From Kineosporia mesophila (GTDB lineage Bacteria > Actinomycetota > Actinomycetes > Actinomycetales > Kineosporiaceae): 64,000 nt of DNA. This document shows, piece after piece, positions 24,152 to 31,607 of the stretch (its first letter is position 1; every line of letters begins with the position of its first letter). The stretch is from NCBI RefSeq assembly GCF_021129235.1, contig NZ_JAJOMA010000015.1:124001-188000 (forward strand). The letters are read 5' to 3'. The notes under the pieces are model-generated. The model had not been told where the DNA came from. It saw nothing but the letters and a program-made list of their open reading frames with translations, and searched no databases. The position numbers and the translations under genes are program-made.

Positions 24152-25216
24152 TTTCGGTCCGGGGCGGGCCGGGATCTCCACGCGGATCCGGCAGCCGTCA
24201 CCGTCGGCGGGCACGACCGCGATCCGCCCGCCGTGCAGCACCACGGCCCAGCGGGCGATGGCCAGACCCAGGCCGGTTCCGCCGTCCAGTCGCGAGGTGC
24301 CCTGGGCGGCGGGTGATCCGGAGCCGAACCGCTCGAAAACGCTCTGCCAGTCCTCACGAGGGATGCCGGGTCCGTCGTCGGTCACCTCGAGGGCCAGACC
24401 CGAAATGGTGGACGAGGTGAGCGCGCGGGCGCTCACGGTCACCTTTCCGCCGTCCCCGGCGTGACGGGCCGCGTTGTCCAGCAGGTTGGTGAGCACCTGG
24501 CTCATCCGGGCGGGGTCGACGTCGGCGACCAGCCCGGGGGAGACGTCGACGGTGATCGAGGGTCCGGGCCGGGCGGTGCGGATCTCGGTCACCACCGGTG
24601 CGATCAGCTCCTTCAGGCCGACGGGCCGGCGCTGCAGCGTCTGCGCCCCGCCGTCGGTGCCGGCCAGGTGCAGGAACTGGGTGAGCAGGTCACCGAGCCG
24701 CTCGACCTGGGCCAGTACCTGACCCAGCGCCGGCTCGTCCGGGGCGCGCACCCCGTCCACCAGGTTCTCGACCTGGGCGCGCAGGGCGGCGACGGGCGTA
24801 CGCAACTCGTGACCGACGTCCGCCAGCAATTGCCGTCGTTGCTGATCGACCGCGGCGAGCTGCGCGGCCATGACGGTGAAGGCCCGGGCCAGCTCACCGA
24901 CCTCGTCGCGACTGTTGGTCTGCAGGGGCGGGGCCGGGCGGCCGGCCGCCAGTTCCCGCACGGCGGCGGTCATCTGGCGCAGCGGCAGGGTCATGCCGTG
25001 ACCCACGACCTGGCTGACGGCCAGCACGATCAGGCTGGCGACGATCATGCCGTAGCGGGTGCGCCAGTGCAGTTCCACCACCGCGTACCAGGTCACGCCG
25101 GCGGTGAGCACCAGGTTCACCGCCACCAGGAGGGCGAACTTCATCTTGATCGAGGGCACCGGGTCGAGCGGGCGCAGCCGGTCCCAGAGTTCCGCAAGAT
25201 GGTCCATCGTCGTCAC
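24143..25216 (-). CDS. Two-component sensor histidine kinase
   Basis: A 357-residue membrane kinase. Helix 1 is around residues 28-46 (LLVAVNLVLTAGVTWYAVV) and helix 2 around 57-75. There is little extracytoplasmic sequence between them, so it probably senses within or near the membrane. A HAMP-like segment (TLPLRQMTAAVRELAAG) leads to the H-box LLADVGHELRTPVAALR with the phosphorylated His near residue 139. The N-box is LTNLLDNAARHAG, and the ATP lid motifs are VTDDGPGIP and GTGLGLAIARW. GTG 25216 overlaps the regulator stop by four bases. Its last codons come from a repeat element. Confidence 0.92.
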   Translation of the reverse strand: MTTMDHLAELWDRLRPLDPVPSIKMKFALLVAVNLVLTAGVTWYAVVELHWRTRYGMIVASLIVLAVSQVVGHGMTLPLRQMTAAVRELAAGRPAPPLQTNSRDEVGELARAFTVMAAQLAAVDQQRRQLLADVGHELRTPVAALRAQVENLVDGVRAPDEPALGQVLAQVERLGDLLTQFLHLAGTDGGAQTLQRRPVGLKELIAPVVTEIRTARPGPSITVDVSPGLVADVDPARMSQVLTNLLDNAARHAGDGGKVTVSARALTSSTISGLALEVTDDGPGIPREDWQSVFERFGSGSPAAQGTSRLDGGTGLGLAIARWAVVLHGGRIAVVPADGDGCRIRVEIPARPGPKEF

Positions 25217-25890
25217 GGTGTTTCCAGGGCATAGCCGACGCCGTGCACCGTGCGGATCCGGCCGGGCCCGAGCTTGCGGCGCAGCGCCTTCACGTGGGTG
25301 TCCATGGCCCGGGAGGTCTTCGGCGCCTCGGGCCAGGACCAGACCTCGGTGAGCAGGGTCTCGCGCAGCACCACCTCGCCCGCCCGGCGGCCCAGCGCGT
25401 GCAGCAGGTCGAACTCGGTGCGGGTCAGATGGATCTCCTGCCCGGCCAGATCCACCCGGCGGGCCGCCACGTCGACGGTCAGGCCCTGGCCCAGGTCCAG
25501 ACCGGCCCGCCGGCGGGCCAGTTCCTCGGCCCGCTCCACCCGTCGCAGCAGCGCCCGGACCCGGGCCACCAGCTCACGGGGACTGAACGGCTTGGTCAGG
25601 TAGTCGTCCGCCCCGACCCCCAGGCCGATGATGCGGTCGGCCTCGTCGGCGCGGGCGGTGAGCATGAGCACCGGAACCGGCCGTACCGCCTGCACGCGGC
25701 GGCAGACCTCCAGCCCGTCCAGGCCGGGGAGCATGACGTCGAGCACCAGGAGATCGGTCTCGTCGCGGAAGGTTTCCACCGCCGCGCGCCCGTCGTGCAC
25801 GACGTCGACGGCGAAACCCTCCTTCTTCAGCCGGCGCGCGACCGCGTCGGCGATCACCAGATCGTCTTCCACCACGAGAACCCGCTGCAC
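25213..25890 (-). CDS. OmpR/PhoB-type response regulator
   Basis: A 225-residue partner of the histidine kinase encoded just downstream. The receiver domain has the acidic pair VVEDD, the phosphorylation site LLVLDVMLPGLDG (Asp near 54) and the conserved Lys in DYLTKPFSP. The C-terminal winged helix reads LTRTEFDLLHALGRRAGEVVLRETLL and ends in VKALRRKLGPGRIRTVHGVGYALE. GTG start (MQRVLVVEDD). Target genes unknown; the following DUF4173 membrane gene and the divergent esterase are the nearest candidates. Confidence 0.95.
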   Translation of the reverse strand: MQRVLVVEDDLVIADAVARRLKKEGFAVDVVHDGRAAVETFRDETDLLVLDVMLPGLDGLEVCRRVQAVRPVPVLMLTARADEADRIIGLGVGADDYLTKPFSPRELVARVRALLRRVERAEELARRRAGLDLGQGLTVDVAARRVDLAGQEIHLTRTEFDLLHALGRRAGEVVLRETLLTEVWSWPEAPKTSRAMDTHVKALRRKLGPGRIRTVHGVGYALETP

Positions 25891-25932
25891 GGGGTGAAAC
25901 TACGGCATCTTGTACCCGGCATAATCCCCGTC

Positions 25933-26838
25933 ATGGCTTCTTCCGGTCAGATCACCCGCCGCGTCCTGCTGACCGGGGTCTCGGGCCTCGCGCTGTCCGG
26001 CGCGGCCGTGGCCGGCTCGCTCAACGGCGTCCTGCCCGGACGGGCCCGGCTGCGGCGCACGCTGGGTATCGGGCAGGTGGTGGCGGGAGCGCCCGACGCC
26101 GGCGGCTCGGACCCGGCCTACGAGAGGTTCGACTCCGCCGCCCGGGGCCGGGAGGTCACGTGGGGCTGGGTGACCCCGCCCGGCCAGGACCCCGACGGGC
26201 TGCCGGTGGTGCTGGTGCTGCACGGCCGCGGTGACAACGCTCACTCGGCGTTCGACGGCCTGGCCCTGCACCAGTACCTGGCCCAGCACGTGCAGGAGGG
26301 TGGGGCGCCGTTCGGGGTGGTCTCCGTGGACGGCGGCGAGACCTACTGGCATCCGCGGGCGTCCGGCGACAATGCGCTGGCCATGCTGCAGGACGAGTTG
26401 CTGCCACGGGTCGCCGGGCTCGGCTTCAGCACGAAGAAGGTCGCCAGCATGGGCTATTCGATGGGCGGTTTCGGATCCCTCCTGCTGGCGCGCGAGGCCA
26501 CCCACGGGCGCTTCGGCGAGCCCGGGCAGCTGGTGGCCGCGGCGGCGTCGAGCCCGGCCCTGTTCGCCGGCGGCGCGGCGAGCTCGGCCGGTTCCTTCGA
26601 CGACGCCGAGGACTTCACCCGATGGGGTGCCCTGTCCCGCCGCCCCGGTATCAAAGGCGCGTTCCCGCTGAGTGTCTCCTGCGGCAGCGACGACCCGTTC
26701 TGTGCCGAGACGAAGCGGTACCGCAGCCGGTGCGACCCGGCGCCGCAGGGCTCGATCGGGGACGGGGCGCACACCACGAACTACTGGCGCAGCCAGGTGC
26801 CGGACCAGTTCCGTTTCCTGGCCCAGCACCTGGCCTGA
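25933..26838 (+). CDS. Exported alpha/beta-hydrolase esterase
   Basis: A 301-residue protein with a Tat-like signal peptide: ITRRVLLTG then a hydrophobic stretch ending near GAAVAGSLNG. The mature part is an esterase-D/feruloyl-esterase-type fold. It has the oxyanion segment LVLHGRGDNAHSAFDG, the nucleophile elbow MGYSMGGFGS with catalytic Ser near residue 178, SCGSDDPFC holding the likely Asp, and DGAHTTNYW supplying the His. It is divergent from the response regulator gene by 42 bases. Its end is two bases from the convergent synthetase gene. Confidence 0.85.
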   Translation: MASSGQITRRVLLTGVSGLALSGAAVAGSLNGVLPGRARLRRTLGIGQVVAGAPDAGGSDPAYERFDSAARGREVTWGWVTPPGQDPDGLPVVLVLHGRGDNAHSAFDGLALHQYLAQHVQEGGAPFGVVSVDGGETYWHPRASGDNALAMLQDELLPRVAGLGFSTKKVASMGYSMGGFGSLLLAREATHGRFGEPGQLVAAAASSPALFAGGAASSAGSFDDAEDFTRWGALSRRPGIKGAFPLSVSCGSDDPFCAETKRYRSRCDPAPQGSIGDGAHTTNYWRSQVPDQFRFLAQHLA

Positions 26839-26840
26839 CC

Positions 26841-28049
26841 TCAGTCCCACAGCTCGACGCGGTGGGATCTCACGAGGGCCTCCATCCGGCTGAGCAGCTG
26901 ATCGGCGGGCCGGGGGTCGAGGCGTCGTCCGTCGCGCAGGCGCAGGGCGACCTGACCGTCGGCGGCCTCGCGGGCCCCGATGACGGCCTGATAAGGGATC
27001 AGGCGGCTCTCCCGGATCCTGGCGCCCAGGCTGTCACCGTCCGGGGTGACGACCCGGGGGCGCAGCCCGCGGTCGAGGCAGCGCCGGGCCAGGTCCTGGG
27101 CGTGCGGCATCTCGGCGCCGGAGATCGGGATGATCGCCACCTGGTGCGGGGCCAGCCAGGGCGGGAAGGCGCCGCCGTGCTGCTCGATCAGGTGCGCCAC
27201 CGCCCGTTCCACGCTGCCGATGATGCTGCGGTGCACCATGACCGGGCGGTGCCTGGCCCCGTCCGCGCCGACGTAGTGCAGGTCGAACTGCTCGGGTTGA
27301 TGAAAGTCCACCTGCACGGTGGAAAGGGTCGACTCCCGGCCCACGCTGTCGGTGACCTGCACGTCGATCTTCGGCCCGTAGAAAGCGGCCTCGCCCTCGA
27401 CCGCCTCGTAGGGCAGGCCGTCGAGCACCTCGGTCAGCAAGGCGGTGGCACGGTCCCATTGCTCCGGCGCCGCAACGTATTTGCCTCCCGGACCGGGCAG
27501 GGACAGCCGGTAGCGGGAGGCGGTGATGCCGAGCGCGGCGTAGGCGTCGCGGATCATCGCCAGCGCGGCCCGGGCCTCCTGTGTGACCTGGTCGAGAGTG
27601 CAGAAGATGTGGGCGTCGTTGAGCTGGATCGCCCGCACCCGGGTCAGGCCGCCGAGCACCCCGGACCGCTCGGAACGGTACATGCCGCCGAGTTCAGCCA
27701 GGCGGAAGGGAAGTTCGCGGTAGCTGTGCAGCCGTGACCGGTAGATCAGGGCATGGTGCGGGCACAGGCTGGGCCGCAGCACCACCTGCTCACCGCCCAG
27801 GTCCAGGGGCGGGAACATGTCGTCGCGGTAATGGCCCCAGTGGCCGGAGATGTCGTACAGCTCCCGCTTGCCGAGCACGGGGGAGTAGACGTGCTGGTAC
27901 CCCGCCTTGCGCTCGGCGGTGCGGATGTACTCCTCCAGGGTGTGGCGCACGGTCGCGCCCTCGGGCAGCCAGTAGGGCAGACCCGCCCCGATCAGCGGGT
28001 CGGTGTCGAACAGGCCCAGCTCGCGGCCGATCTTGCGGTGGTCGAACAT
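26841..28049 (-). CDS. Compact threonyl-tRNA synthetase lacking TGS and editing domains
   Basis: A 402-residue class II synthetase that would charge tRNA-Thr. From ATG 28049 (GGAGGAG seven bases upstream) the protein starts directly at the catalytic core. Bacterial ThrRS is normally ~640 residues with N-terminal TGS and editing domains, both missing here. The three Zn2+ ligands that recognise Thr are kept: C96 (RPSLCPHH), H147 (LNDAHIFC) and H273 (MVHRSIIGS). Motif 2 (YRSERSGVLGGLTRVR) and motif 3 (GSVERAVAHLIEQ) are intact, and the C-terminal anticodon-binding domain follows HQVAIIPIS. It is probably a second, non-editing ThrRS, as in stress-induced or antibiotic-insensitive copies. A Thr-codon leader peptide and terminator precede it. 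Confidence 0.9.
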   Translation of the reverse strand: MFDHRKIGRELGLFDTDPLIGAGLPYWLPEGATVRHTLEEYIRTAERKAGYQHVYSPVLGKRELYDISGHWGHYRDDMFPPLDLGGEQVVLRPSLCPHHALIYRSRLHSYRELPFRLAELGGMYRSERSGVLGGLTRVRAIQLNDAHIFCTLDQVTQEARAALAMIRDAYAALGITASRYRLSLPGPGGKYVAAPEQWDRATALLTEVLDGLPYEAVEGEAAFYGPKIDVQVTDSVGRESTLSTVQVDFHQPEQFDLHYVGADGARHRPVMVHRSIIGSVERAVAHLIEQHGGAFPPWLAPHQVAIIPISGAEMPHAQDLARRCLDRGLRPRVVTPDGDSLGARIRESRLIPYQAVIGAREAADGQVALRLRDGRRLDPRPADQLLSRMEALVRSHRVELWD

Positions 28050-28085
28050 GATGGCTCTCCTCCGGGAAGAGGGGTGAGCGACCAC

Positions 28086-28120
28086 ACGAAAAAGCCCCGG
28101 GGTGCTCACCCCGGGGCTTT
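28086..28120 (-). terminator. Attenuator terminator upstream of the threonyl-tRNA synthetase gene
   Basis: Read on the minus strand, AAAGCCCCGGGGTG pairs with its exact complement (14 bp, 28107-28120 with 28091-28104) and runs into TTTTTCG. It stands between the leader peptide stop and the synthetase ribosome-binding site, where only attenuation makes sense of so strong a terminator. Confidence 0.88.
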
Positions 28121-28131
28121 GAAAACAGGTT

Positions 28132-28182
28132 TCAGCGCGCCGGGAGACTTTCCGGCGTCGTCGTCATGGCAGCGCGCTTCAT
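28132..28182 (-). CDS. Threonine-rich leader peptide of the ThrRS attenuator
   Basis: This 16-codon open frame encodes MKRAAMTTTPESLPAR and stop, with three consecutive Thr codons (ACG ACG ACG, 28164-28156). It ends 12 bases before the terminator hairpin and 82 bases before the synthetase start. TACGGT (28195-28190) lies seven bases before its ATG and fits a TANNNT -10 box, so the leader mRNA may begin at the ATG itself (leaderless, common in actinomycetes). Just after the Thr codons CGCCGG and CCGGCG (28157-28152, 28143-28138) can form a small hairpin. Its 3' side, TCCCGG, could instead pair with CCGGGG of the terminator stem, giving a classical switch. An internal ATG would give an 11-residue form with the same codons. 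Confidence 0.8.
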   Translation of the reverse strand: MKRAAMTTTPESLPAR

Positions 28183-28222
28183 GCCGACCACCGTAGCAGG
28201 GCCGTCGCCGTTTCTCCCCGGG

Positions 28223-28240
28223 ACCGGTGGGGTCACCGGT
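28223..28240 (-). terminator. Short hairpin at the end of the nucleotidyltransferase gene
   Basis: ACCGGTG and CACCGGT (7 bp, 4-base loop) overlap the stop codon of the gene and precede the leader-peptide promoter. No T-run, so it is weak by itself. Confidence 0.4.
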
Positions 28241-28760
28241 ACTGCTCGGGCACGACCAGCCCGAACCGGTCGCACAGCGCCCGTACGTCGGCCCGGTCGT
28301 CGGCGTCCCCCGCGTAGGCATCGTGGAAGCGCACGACCCAGGCGGCGGCGATGCAGCTGACCGGCCGGTCGCCCAGGACGCCGTGCCCGGTCAGGGATTC
28401 CGCCGGGTACACGGCCCCTTTCCCCACCGGCCCGAGAACCCCGTTGTCGTGCTCGTCCAGCACGATGACGTGCAGATCGACGACCGCACCGCCGGGACCT
28501 GCCAGCAGGAAGTTCCAGGCCGTCGCGCCGTCCTCCCCGACCGCCGTGAACCCGTGGTGCGACAGGGTGCCGACGAAGGCGTCCAGGTGCCGGGCCTCGA
28601 TCGCCAGGTCGAGATCGCCGTGGTCGCGGGTCTGCCGGCCCAGAAGGGCGTCGACGCCCCAGCCCCCGTCGATCCAGACGCGGGCGCTGCCGGCCAGGTC
28701 GAGCACGGTGAGCACGTCGCCGAGTTCGGTCCGGGATCCGGGTGGTGTGCTGGTCGCCAT
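28233..28760 (-). CDS. Nucleotidyltransferase-fold protein (lincosamide/aminoglycoside nucleotidyltransferase-like)
   Basis: A 175-residue protein from ATG 28760. The core signature is WIDGGWGVDALLGRQTRDHGDLDLAI (residues ~29-54): a G-G/W-x7-G-R-x-T-R-x-H-x-D-x-D block as in LinA/LnuA and ANT(2'')-type drug nucleotidyltransferases, with the two Mg2+ aspartates in DLD. A later VVDLHVIV could carry the third carboxylate. This could be drug modification or an unknown substrate; I would not call resistance without a test. The gene lies directly upstream of the ThrRS leader. Confidence 0.75.
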   Translation of the reverse strand: MATSTPPGSRTELGDVLTVLDLAGSARVWIDGGWGVDALLGRQTRDHGDLDLAIEARHLDAFVGTLSHHGFTAVGEDGATAWNFLLAGPGGAVVDLHVIVLDEHDNGVLGPVGKGAVYPAESLTGHGVLGDRPVSCIAAAWVVRFHDAYAGDADDRADVRALCDRFGLVVPEQYR

Positions 28761-28879
28761 GTCCGGGATTCTCCGCCTCGCCGTGGGGCTGTGTGCGCAT
28801 CCCGGGACGACCCGTTCACGCCTTACCGCCAGGCCGGCCAGAACCCTTCCACGCTGGGGGAGCTCGCGGTGACGCAGCA

Positions 28880-28936
28880 GACCCGTCGCACAGGTCAAGC
28901 GGTGTCGGCGGGGACTCCCGGCCTGTGCGACGGGTC
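28880..28936. repeat. 15-bp inverted repeat with 27-base spacer
   Basis: GACCCGTCGCACAGG (28880-28894) is perfectly complementary to 28922-28936. It lies in the gap between the TetR gene end (29055) and the nucleotidyltransferase start (28760), both minus strand. It is either a terminator stem for the TetR gene or a decayed mobile palindrome. Confidence 0.65.
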
Positions 28937-29054
28937 GTTCTGGGGCTGGTGCGGTGATCCTCTATCGGACACCGGCCTCCCCTCCACCGTCGAGCGTTGT
29001 GGGCCGGCAATCGCCCGGCGGTTCGGCCGGGACGGCTGAAACCCCAGCGTCGGC

Positions 29055-29669
29055 CTACCGACGCGTGAGGACCCCGTTGCGCAGGGCGGCGAACATCCCC
29101 TCCAGGCGGGTGCGGTGGTCGTCGGTCGCACGCTCGGGCGACGCACCGGCGATGCGGCGGCGCGCCGTCTCCACCAGCACGCTGCTGTACCCGGCGATGA
29201 AGAAGGCGGCCAGCAGCGGGGCATCGCCGTCGAAGGTGCCGTCCTGCTCCAGCTCGGCGGTGAGGGTCTGCTGGAGGTCGGAGGCGATGTCGCGGGCCCG
29301 GGCGATCAGGGCGGGGGACGCGGCGAGCGTGGCGAAGAAGGGGTCGGACGCGGGGTCGAGGCCGGAGAGCGGGTGGCTGGTGGCGGTGAGCCCGAGCGCC
29401 ATGACCCGCAGCGACTCCAGTACGTCGGTGCCCGTGGCGCGGTCGCGCACGGCCGACCGCAGCAGTTCGACGGCGTCTTCCGAGCGGTCCAGGAACAGGT
29501 CTTCCTTGCGGGGGAAGTGCTTGAACACCGTGACGCTGGAGACCCCGGCCTCCTTGGCGACCTGGGCGACCGTCACGTTCTCGAACCCGTGCTCGTAGAA
29601 CAGTTTGTCCGCGATCTGGGCAATCCTCGCCCGCGTCTGCGGGCCGCCCCGCGTACTGGTCCTGGGCAT
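29055..29669 (-). CDS. TetR family regulator of the adjacent MFS pump
   Basis: A 204-residue regulator with helix-turn-helix VTVAQVAKEAGVSSVTVFKHFPRKEDLF (residues 31-58). It is divergent from an MFS transporter gene, 50 bases away, with a double repeat ACTTAGCTTAGT between them. This is the standard arrangement of a drug-pump repressor that is released by the pumped compound. Inducer unknown. Confidence 0.88.
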   Translation of the reverse strand: MPRTSTRGGPQTRARIAQIADKLFYEHGFENVTVAQVAKEAGVSSVTVFKHFPRKEDLFLDRSEDAVELLRSAVRDRATGTDVLESLRVMALGLTATSHPLSGLDPASDPFFATLAASPALIARARDIASDLQQTLTAELEQDGTFDGDAPLLAAFFIAGYSSVLVETARRRIAGASPERATDDHRTRLEGMFAALRNGVLTRR

Positions 29670-29691
29670 CCGTCTCCCGTTGTCTTGTGTA

Positions 29692-29716
29692 ACTTAGCTT
29701 AGTCACTTAGCTTAGT
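29692..29716. promoter_or_regulatory. Double operator between TetR and MFS pump genes
   Basis: ACTTAGCTTAGT occurs twice (29692-29703 and 29705-29716) with a 13-base period. Each copy is a near palindrome. The second ends four bases before the pump ATG and contains TAGCTT, a possible -10 box for a leaderless mRNA, since no Shine-Dalgarno is present. Confidence 0.75.
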
Positions 29717-29719
29717 TGC

Positions 29720-31168
29720 ATGACCTCCGAAGCCTCCACTGTAGGCGCCGCCCCCCAGTCCCTGCGCGGTGCCTGGATGGCACTGGCGGGCCTGTCCGCC
29801 GTGTTCCTGTTCGAAATGCTCGACAACTCGATCCTCAGCGTCGCCCTCCCCACCATCGGCCGCGAGCTGGACGCCTCCACCAGCGCCCTGCAGTGGGTCA
29901 CCAACTCCTACGCGGTCGTCCTGGGCGGGCTGATGCTCGCCTTCGGAGCCCTGGCCGACCGGTTCGGCCGCCGCCGCATCATGCTCATCGGCCTGGCGCT
30001 GCTCGGGCTTGCGAGTCTGGCGACGGCCTTCGTCACCACCGCCGAGCAGCTCATCGCCGTCCGGGCCGTCATGGGCGTCGCCGCCGCGATGACCACGCCC
30101 GGCTCGATGGCCCTGGCCTTCCGCCTGTACACCGACGACGACCTGCGCGTACGGGCCACCACCCTGATCTCCACCGTCGGTCTGGTCGGGCTCGCGATCG
30201 GGCCGACGCTCGGCGGTTTCGTGCTCACGATCGCCCCGTGGCCGGTGCTGCTGCTGGTGAACGTGCCGATCGCCGTGCTCGCGTTCGCCGGGGTGCACGC
30301 CGGTATCGCCGCCGACACCGAGTCCGAACTGCACCGCGACCCCGTCGACGTCACCGGGGCCGGGCTGGCCACCGCGGCCATCGTGTTCGCGCTGGTCGCC
30401 CCCACCCTGTTCGTCGAGGAGGGCACCGGATCCGGGTGGCCGTGGGCGAGCGCCGCCGCGGCCCTCGCCGGGGCCGCCGGATTCGTGGTCCGTGAGCGCT
30501 CGGCCCGATTCCCGCTGCTCGACCTGCGGCTCGTGGCCCTGCCCCTGGTCTCCGGCGGCCTGGCGTTCAAGGCCGCGGCCGGGCTGGCCACCGCCGGCCT
30601 GGGCTACCTGGTGACGTTGCAGCTACAGCTGCAGTGGGGCTGGTCGCCGGCCCACACGGCGGTCGGCCTGCTGCCCCAGGTGGTCGTGCTCATCGCCGGC
30701 GGTGCGCTGGTGCGGCCGTTCGTCGAGTGCGTCGGTCTCGATCGCGCGGCCTGGATCAGCTCTGCGGCCGTCGTGTCCGGGCTCGCCGTCTACGCCGGGC
30801 TGGGCCGTCTGGCGTACGTCTGGATCGCGCTGGCCCTCGTGCTCGTGGCCGCCGGTCTGCGCGTGGTCGGTGTCGTCGCCGCGGTCAACGTGATGCGCGG
30901 CCTGCCGGAGAACCGCACCACGATCGGTGCGGCCCTCGTCGACACGGCCACCCAGGTCACCTCCGGCGTAGGTGTCGCCATTTCCGGCACCTTCCTGGCG
31001 GCCCTGTTCACCGGTGCCATCTCCGACCCGGACTGGAACGCCCACCAGATCGTCCAGTTTCAGCACGCGGTCACGATCGCCGCGCTCACGCTCACCGCCC
31101 TGGCCGCGGTGCTCGTGGGCTGGGGCTTCGCCCGCAGCCGACGAGCCACCGAGACCGTGTCGCTGTGA
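29720..31168 (+). CDS. MFS transporter, EmrB/QacA (DHA2) type
   Basis: A 482-residue, 14-helix-type drug/H+ antiporter. Motif A is RFGRRRIMLIGLALL in loop 2-3 (near 80), motif D1 is in helix 1 (LFEMLDNSILSVALPTIGREL), and motif C-like GPTLGGFVL is in helix 5. It would extrude a lipophilic or cationic compound. There is no ribosome-binding site before ATG 29720; it probably starts at or near the 5' end of the mRNA, inside the repressor operator. Convergent with the VOC gene that follows. Confidence 0.88.
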   Translation: MTSEASTVGAAPQSLRGAWMALAGLSAVFLFEMLDNSILSVALPTIGRELDASTSALQWVTNSYAVVLGGLMLAFGALADRFGRRRIMLIGLALLGLASLATAFVTTAEQLIAVRAVMGVAAAMTTPGSMALAFRLYTDDDLRVRATTLISTVGLVGLAIGPTLGGFVLTIAPWPVLLLVNVPIAVLAFAGVHAGIAADTESELHRDPVDVTGAGLATAAIVFALVAPTLFVEEGTGSGWPWASAAAALAGAAGFVVRERSARFPLLDLRLVALPLVSGGLAFKAAAGLATAGLGYLVTLQLQLQWGWSPAHTAVGLLPQVVVLIAGGALVRPFVECVGLDRAAWISSAAVVSGLAVYAGLGRLAYVWIALALVLVAAGLRVVGVVAAVNVMRGLPENRTTIGAALVDTATQVTSGVGVAISGTFLAALFTGAISDPDWNAHQIVQFQHAVTIAALTLTALAAVLVGWGFARSRRATETVSL

Positions 31169-31191
31169 AGCGCGAGCTGTCCGGCGATCTG

Positions 31192-31548
31192 TCAGTCGAA
31201 CGGGGAGACCCGGATCAGGTTGCCGTCCGGATCCGTGACCACGAACGTGCGCCCGAACACCTCGTCGTGGGGCTCCTCGGCCACGGTGACGCCCTTGGCC
31301 ACCCACTGCGCGAAGAGCTCGTCGACCGGCTGCTTCGTCATCAGGCCGACCTCGGAAGTACGGGGCACCTGCGGTGTCACGGTGTCGGAGCGTCCGCTCC
31401 AGAGGGCGAAGAGCACACCCGGGGCCGCCTCGAACGGCACGTAGCGGGGGGTGAGCATCACCGGCTCGATCCCGAACAGGTTGCTGTAGAAGGCCGTCGC
31501 GCGCGGCACGTCGGTCACGTAGATCAGGAAAAGGTTGGGCGCTGTCAT
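31192..31548 (-). CDS. VOC family protein controlled by the divergent WYL regulator
   Basis: A 118-residue glyoxalase-fold protein: APNLFLIYVTDVPRATAFYSNLFGI at the start, FALWSGR and the closing strand TFVVTDPDGNLIRVSPFD. It resembles small drug- or phenazine-binding VOC proteins lacking obvious metal ligands at the first position (Leu/Tyr instead of His). The 13-bp operator in the 59-base gap to the WYL gene places the two under one control. Confidence 0.82.
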   Translation of the reverse strand: MTAPNLFLIYVTDVPRATAFYSNLFGIEPVMLTPRYVPFEAAPGVLFALWSGRSDTVTPQVPRTSEVGLMTKQPVDELFAQWVAKGVTVAEEPHDEVFGRTFVVTDPDGNLIRVSPFD

Positions 31549-31563
31549 GACGTCAGAGTGTCG

Positions 31564-31594
31564 CGATAACCTGACACCGACTGTCAGGTTATCG
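31564..31594. promoter_or_regulatory. Perfect 13-bp operator between VOC and WYL regulator genes
   Basis: CGATAACCTGACA-CCGAC-TGTCAGGTTATCG is an exact inverted repeat with 5-base spacer. It is centred 31 bases from the VOC start and 29 from the WYL start, so it can serve both promoters. Confidence 0.85.
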
Positions 31595-31607
31595 GCAAGG
31601 AATGTCC

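Noticed and set aside
28050-28200. T-box riboswitch upstream of the ThrRS gene
   Set aside because: The region is short and I find no T-box consensus or specifier-loop architecture. A Thr-codon leader peptide explains the terminator better.
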